Shown here piece after piece: positions 5,316 through 6,303 of a DNA stretch of 6,303 nucleotides. Made by a program: the position numbers and the translations under genes. The DNA is from an uncultured Pleurocapsa sp. (GTDB lineage Bacteria > Cyanobacteriota > Cyanobacteriia > Cyanobacteriales > Xenococcaceae): positions 1 to 6,303 of the forward strand of contig CAKZYI010000220.1 in assembly GCA_937884735.1 (NCBI GenBank), read 5' to 3'. The notes beneath the pieces were generated by a model. It worked only from the letters and a program-made list of their open reading frames with translations, was not told the DNA's origin and did no database searches. The first letter of the stretch is position 1. Each line of letters starts with the position of its first letter.

Positions 5316-6284
5316 ATGTCAGAGATTAACCAGCAAGGATTACCAGTCACTATCATTACAGGCTTTCTCGGTAGCGGGAAAACCACCTTACTCAATCAAA
5401 TCCTGCAAAATGACCTCAACCATAAAGTTGCAGTATTAGTAAACGAGTTTGGCGATATTAATATCGATTCTCAACTTTTAGTTTCCTATGACGATGACAT
5501 GGTGGAATTGAGCAACGGCTGTATTTGCTGCACCATTAATGAAGGTTTAATAGAAGCAGTTATACGAATCTTAGCGAGGGAAAAAAAAGTAGATCGCTTG
5601 ATTATCGAAACCACTGGTGTAGCTGATCCCTTGCCGATTATTCTGACTTTTGTTGGTTCTGATTTTCGCGAGTTTACCCACCTAGACTCGGTTATTACTT
5701 TGATTGATGCAGAAAACTTTACTCCAGAGCATTTCAGTAGCGAAGCAGCTTTCAAACAGATTACCTTTGCAGATATTTTATTGTTGAATAAAACTGATTT
5801 AGTTGACGAGGAACAATTACGAGGATTAGAAACCCACATTGCATCTATCAAAAAGAGTCCTAGGATTATTCATACTAACTATGCACAAGTTCCTTTACCG
5901 CTAATCTTAGATGTGGGTCTAACTTCAGCAGATAGTTATATTGAGGAAAAACAACATCACAAACATCATCATTCTCATCATTTAAAAGCTGATGGTTTTG
6001 TTCCAATGTCATTTCAAAGCGATAAACCCTTTGATGTTTATAAGTTTAACAAGTTTTTAAACGATCAGCTTCCCTCAGAAGTGTTTCGCGCCAAAGGAAT
6101 TATTTGGTTTGCAGGGAGTGAATTACGTCATATATTCCAACTATGCGGACAACGCAGCGATCTTAAGTCCGAACCTTGGTCTACTCCTCCTGCTAACCAG
6201 CTAGTCTTTATCGGTCGTCATCTAGATACCGATAAACTCCGCCAACAGCTAAATGACTGCTTGGCGACTTCCGGTACTGTTTAA
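5316..6284 (+). CDS. COG0523/CobW-family GTPase with CICC motif and His-rich linker (putative zinc metallochaperone)
   Basis: The 322-residue protein is a GTP-driven metal-handling factor; COG0523 members induced by zinc shortage are thought to pass zinc to client enzymes. Seen: Walker A GFLGSGKTT at residues 16-24, VAVLVNEFGDINID just beyond, the metal-binding CICC at 69-72 within NGCICCTI, ETTGVADP at 98-105, the guanine-specificity motif NKTD at 158-161, a His-rich linker at 214-222 (HHKHHHSHH), and a CobW C-terminal domain from about 230 to the end with a KGIIWFAG segment. An in-frame TTG at 5301 would add five residues, but the ATG at 5316 places the P-loop where homologues have it. It resembles the GTPase at the left edge closely. 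The palindrome and TATAAT box upstream suggest metal control. True CobW (cobalamin synthesis) is the alternative; no cobalamin gene is nearby, while zinc importer genes are. Confidence 0.93.
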   Translation: MSEINQQGLPVTIITGFLGSGKTTLLNQILQNDLNHKVAVLVNEFGDINIDSQLLVSYDDDMVELSNGCICCTINEGLIEAVIRILAREKKVDRLIIETTGVADPLPIILTFVGSDFREFTHLDSVITLIDAENFTPEHFSSEAAFKQITFADILLLNKTDLVDEEQLRGLETHIASIKKSPRIIHTNYAQVPLPLILDVGLTSADSYIEEKQHHKHHHSHHLKADGFVPMSFQSDKPFDVYKFNKFLNDQLPSEVFRAKGIIWFAGSELRHIFQLCGQRSDLKSEPWSTPPANQLVFIGRHLDTDKLRQQLNDCLATSGTV

Positions 6285-6303
6285 TTTAATCTTATTCAAA
6301 TTT

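Noticed and set aside
5486..5851. A 121-residue open frame on the minus strand
   Set aside because: It is antisense to the GTPase gene with its CICC and NKTD motifs, and its translation is low-complexity.

Overview
The window looks like a chromosomal segment of a cyanobacterium. Nine copies of the octamer GCGATCGC (HIP1), the hallmark of many cyanobacterial genomes, lie in 6.3 kb (starts near 575, 2108, 2419, 2842, 3812, 3910, 4632, 4690 and 5216), and the DNA is fairly AT-rich. An EF-Ts-like protein with strong resemblance to the cyanobacterial factor supports this. The genus cannot be fixed from the sequence alone.

Layout. (1) Positions 1-192, minus strand: the first 64 codons of a COG0523/CobW-type GTPase that runs off the left edge. 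(2) 193-366: a divergent control region with two near-perfect Zur-type 7-1-7 palindromes. (3) 367-3066, plus strand: a complete zinc importer, with ZnuA-like lipoprotein, ZnuC-like ATPase and ZnuB-like permease. (4) 3215-5161, minus strand: an accessory block holding a truncated EF-Ts paralogue, a VapC-type PIN toxin broken by a frameshift, its VapB-type antitoxin, and an unrecognised 154-residue protein. (5) 5162-5315: a regulatory gap with a 13-bp perfect palindrome touching a TATAAT box. (6) 5316-6284, plus strand: a second COG0523 GTPase with CICC motif and a His-rich linker, complete.

How the parts fit. The importer brings zinc across the inner membrane. The two COG0523 GTPases are the usual zinc-limitation partners, thought to deliver zinc to client proteins. 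All three zinc transcription units begin beside Zur-like operators, so the whole set is probably switched on when zinc is scarce. The minus-strand block between them seems unrelated to zinc and may have been inserted into a zinc locus.

Most notable observations: a related HIP1-containing repeat ending in a TACAAT hexamer sits 26-37 bp upstream of the start codon of each of the three minus-strand units; the EF-Ts paralogue lacks the N-terminal domain and the TDFV exchange motif; the ZnuA-like protein has Ala where the first metal-binding His is expected; and the PIN toxin reads through intact only if one base is removed.
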